Made by a program: the position numbers and the translations under genes. Under the pieces are notes generated by a model. That model was not told the origin of the DNA and searched no databases. It saw only the letters and a list, made by a program, of their open reading frames with translations. From Pelecanus crispus (lineage: Eukaryota > Chordata > Aves > Pelecaniformes > Pelecanidae): a stretch of DNA of 64,000 bases. The stretch covers positions 9,064,372 to 9,128,371 of the forward strand of contig NC_134655.1 in assembly GCF_030463565.1 (NCBI RefSeq). The letters run 5' to 3'. Shown one piece after another: positions 60,901 to 64,000 of this stretch; position 1 is the first letter of the stretch; every line of letters starts with the position of its first letter.

Positions 60901-63900
60901 ACTGCAGGACTTGGGTCATCTTTCCAGACAATATGATCTGAGTGAAGCTAATGCCAGACCCTGTCTACCTCATTTGGAGTAAAAACTTCCCAGATCCCAT
61001 CCTGCCATCTGGTACATTGCATTCCTCTCGGAGATTTGCATAACTTTTACTACAGAGCCTGAGCGTACCCCGAGGTACACTCTCGCGCCGTGAAAAGGTA
61101 GAAAGACCAAGGACTGGTGAAACGTCCCCCTTGCCCAGCACATTTTCCCACCCTGAAAGTTCTTTTGGCCAGAGAAATCCCCACACAACCCGATGCCAAC
61201 GCAGCGCTGGGCTGAAGAGGTTGCAGCCCCCCAAAGCCAAACCACCCAGGGCGATGCTTCCAGCTGGTGCAAGCCTGCCATGAGCATCCCCTGCCCCGCC
61301 GGGCAAAGCCCTGCTTTCTGACCCAGAGCCAGGCTGGTTTCTAACCCAGGGCTTCAGCTGGGGCGGGTGCTCAGCCCAGCCTTGCTCGCCCAGCATCAGC
61401 TACTGCTGCTGGTGACAGACTGTCTCACGCACTGTCAGAGACACTGAGCGGATGCCATGCAGTTTGTGTGTAATTATTTGTCAGGAAAGCAGAATTCGTT
61501 ATTTCCAAAAATCCATAGGACGGCGCTGAGCTTTGAGCCTCTGTGTGTTTTTAAAGATGCACGCAGATCCCAGTCCGTGTCTTTGGCCTCATGCAGAAAA
61601 TAGAGCATTTTTCAGTGAGGTTATAGCATATGTTTGGATAAAAGGTATATTCCTTCTTTCTCTTTCATAATGATGGTCTTAACTGAGTGAATGATTTAGA
61701 GACTTTTGCAGAGGAAATCTCAGAGCCGTAACATTTGAATCAGAATGACAGTTTACAAACCGTTGGTTTTGTAAATGTTGGTGCTATTTCCTCCACAAGT
61801 AGGGTCAGAGAGAGCAAGAGACCTGTCGGTGGATTTCTCTTTGAACTCGGTGAGCTCCTATTTTAATGCTTAAATTATTTCATGCCACATCAGTAGCAAG
61901 CAGTGCTCTGGTTATAAGGCACCTGTTCCCCTGGTGATGGGAGGCAAAACCAGGCAGCTGTACACCTCCTTCATCTAGAGAAGTGTTTTATCTCAGGATT
62001 AAACAGCTGTATTTCATGACTTAAAAAAATGACATTTTAAATTACACAGTCATGAAATAATTTTTAAAAAAACCAAACATGAAATTCTGTGACAAGAACT
62101 TCCAGAGTATGTCCTGATAAGTTGTCATTGACTTAATAGGAACATTCTTTTCCCCTGGCAGAAGTCTTTCAGCAGACCTTTCCCACCTGCATAACAGGAC
62201 CCTGCTTTTGCATCCTAGTAGCGCATTTGGGAGGTGACGGGAGCACAGTGGGTGCTCGCAGCCAGTTGCGGGAGGCAGGCTCTGGGTACAGCTGGCTTTG
62301 CCTCCCCAGTCGCAGACGCAGCCTGTGCTGGGCACGGGAAGCAGCAGGGAGTGGACGCACACCCCGAACTCCGCTTCCCAGGGGACTTCTCCAAACTCCT
62401 CTGTGAAAGCAAGGAGCCAAACCCACCTTATGGAAAATGAGCGGGGCAAAAGGCTGAGGGATGTGGCATGGCTTCCCACCGCAGGCTCGACCAGCGGCTT
62501 CCCTTGCCATGGGCGAGCCAAGAGGGGTGGTCTTGCAGCTGCCAGGCTGGGTGGGGGTGGCCTGGCCCAGCTGGCTACAGCCGGTGGTTAAAAAAAAAAA
62601 ATCACTGCCTGTTCCTGCACCACTGGCTCAAAATGACCTCCAGCAGATCTCTGCTGCTGCTTCCTGCTTGGGGGGGTGCAGCCCCCCAACCTCTTGTCTC
62701 TCCATGCCGGAAGACCCTTTCTGCAGCAGGACGGAGCGGTCCCTTGGCAGCACCGCCTGGGCCTGCGATGCTCCGGGAGCGGCAGAGCCGCCTCGCCCAA
62801 AGCAGCGGGGAGCGGGAGCACGGCCGGGCGAGCCCTGCGCGTTCCGGCTCGCCCGATGCGAGGAGGGTGCAGACAGCGAGCAGCAGAGGCTGGATCCTAA
62901 ACAACTCCCCACCCCAATCCGAATACCCAATATTTGCACGGTGAGGTGCCGTGGAAAGGCAAGCAGGCTGTTGCAGGCGCTGCGTCGCAGCAGCGGCCAG
63001 GCAGGAGCCCTGCATTGCAGGCTGTGGTGACAGGGTCAGACAAATAAATGCCTTCAGCCAGACGAGAGGGCTGTAACTCCCCACGCTCTGCCAGGGCCTC
63101 GCTCCATCTGTCAGCATCGCCCAAGTCTTCATTTCCACTGCCGCTCTGCTTCCGATTTTAAATAGCACAGTACGACAGGAGCAGCACATCCCAAGTGATG
63201 AACCAGCATTTTTACCATGTAATTCCCTATTTACCTACTTTTAACTACAGCATCTTCTCTTGATCTTTATCTGATGAGAGCAATCTCTTTCCATCAGGAA
63301 TCAGGTGATAAGCATTTAATCTCCTGCTTCGGTTTTCTTTGGGCTCCTGCATCACTGGCTTTGTCATCAGTTATTCTGCGCTGGGTTAGGAACAAAATGC
63401 TTTCATGCCACAATTTGTTGTCTGATTGATAAACAGGCATCTTTGGCCCTAGGCAAATCGTAGTCATTGCTTAACGTGTAGGCAGAAATCAAGTGGCTAA
63501 TGCAAACGTACCTCATAACATTTCTGGGTGGACAGCATGCAGGAAAACATTAAAGCACTCCAGTTTTCAGCCCTGCACCCACAGTCATAGGAGGAAGAGG
63601 AACTTGCTGTGTTTTCTGACCATCGCTAGGGATCATGACCCGAGTGAGTTGGGGTCCGTGTTTCCCACCCTACGCCTGGTGAGGCTGGGCGAAGGCCAGG
63701 GGCAGCGCGCCTGGACACACGCCTGGTGCCACGGCTGCGCCCAAAGTGGTTTTAGCTCAGACCCTGCCTCCTGCTGCCAGCCTGCCTTTCCCTGACCTCA
63801 CCACACCGGGCCATGGCCATCCGCCCTCCGCTGCGGGGGAGCCAGGCTGGTGCCTGCTTGGGAGCAGGGCTGCAGCACCCACGTCTCCCCTGCCCTTGCT

Positions 63901-64000
63901 GCAGGAGCAGTAACCCAGTTCCCCAGCAGACCCCTGCACACAGCATCTGGAGGGGGACAAACCCGAGTCCTGGATGACACTGTTGGTTCTTCCATGACCT
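54985..64000 (+). other. CD99L2: Presumed CD99L2 intron 1 (runs past the window)
   Basis: From the exon 1 donor to the window end I find no acceptor-bounded exon resembling the acidic CD99-family ectodomain. The stretch opens with the G-rich minisatellite, then A+T-rich unique sequence, a G run of 13 at about 56291-56303, A runs near 56350 and 56779, and a moderately CpG-rich area near 62.7-62.9 kb. A minus-strand open frame of 169 codons at 59245-59754 is unusually long for its composition; see findings. Confidence 0.55.
55195..55550 (+). repeat. G-rich minisatellite, eight units of about 40-46 bp
   Basis: The word cctcctttgggg recurs eight times between about 55211 and 55509, spaced about 40-46 bases. 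Each is preceded by tgcggcccccgcc or tgcggccccctcc and followed by ggctccccgggg with a G run of variable length. Unit differences are mainly in G-run length. The G runs could form quadruplexes on the plus (sense) strand. Open frames through it on both strands are composition artefacts. Confidence 0.92.

Noticed and set aside
1-64000. tRNA, rRNA, snoRNA or telomeric repeats
   Set aside because: I saw no convincing A/B box pairs with cloverleaf arms, no rRNA blocks and no TTAGGG arrays; small structured RNAs could still be missed by eye.

Overview
The window is vertebrate nuclear DNA, almost certainly from a bird. It has a split gene with GT-AG introns, CpG islands, two CR1 LINE 3' ends (the dominant avian retroposon), and a protein that fits the 202-residue avian HMGB3. 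There is no operon structure, no prokaryotic gene and no intact mobile element.

Layout. 1-8.5 kb: non-coding flank with two small CpG-rich patches near 1.4-1.6 and 2.0-2.2 kb. 8.5-14.6 kb: HMGB3 on the minus strand. All four coding exons can be reconstructed to the base (9373-9516, 10077-10251, 10792-10931, 11453-11602), with an untranslated first exon ending at 14423. The promoter at about 14.5-14.6 kb has two CCAAT boxes. A large CpG island covers the promoter and most of intron 1, and holds a roughly regular series of YY1-type sites. 15-54 kb: a roughly 39-kb interval in which I find no convincing coding exon. It holds a CR1 3' end at 33.4-33.85 kb, small CpG patches (33.85-34.29, 39.0-39.17, 48.96-49.16 kb), homopolymers and degenerate ancient repeats. 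52.8-53.18 kb: a second, older CR1 3' end. 53.3-54.49 kb: a complex GC-rich minisatellite of 40- and 44-bp units with a duplicated higher-order block. 54.49-55.16 kb: a second CpG island with a tandem GC-box promoter and a first coding exon (54927-54984, plus strand). That exon encodes a signal peptide and ends at a GTAAGG donor. I infer it to be exon 1 of CD99L2. It is followed by an eight-copy G-rich minisatellite and about 9 kb of apparent intron.

Linkage. HMGB3 on the minus strand and a signal-peptide gene on the plus strand, head to head, match the human Xq28 arrangement of CD99L2 and HMGB3. The CD99L2 name rests on that synteny plus the exon's form, not on a long protein match. HMGB3 is a chromatin architectural factor and CD99L2 a leukocyte/endothelial adhesion glycoprotein; no functional link between them is implied.

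I did not find an undescribed system in the sense of a new gene cluster. The most interesting structures are non-coding: the spaced YY1-type series in HMGB3 intron 1, the two minisatellites flanking the presumed CD99L2 first exon, and a few open frames I cannot name.
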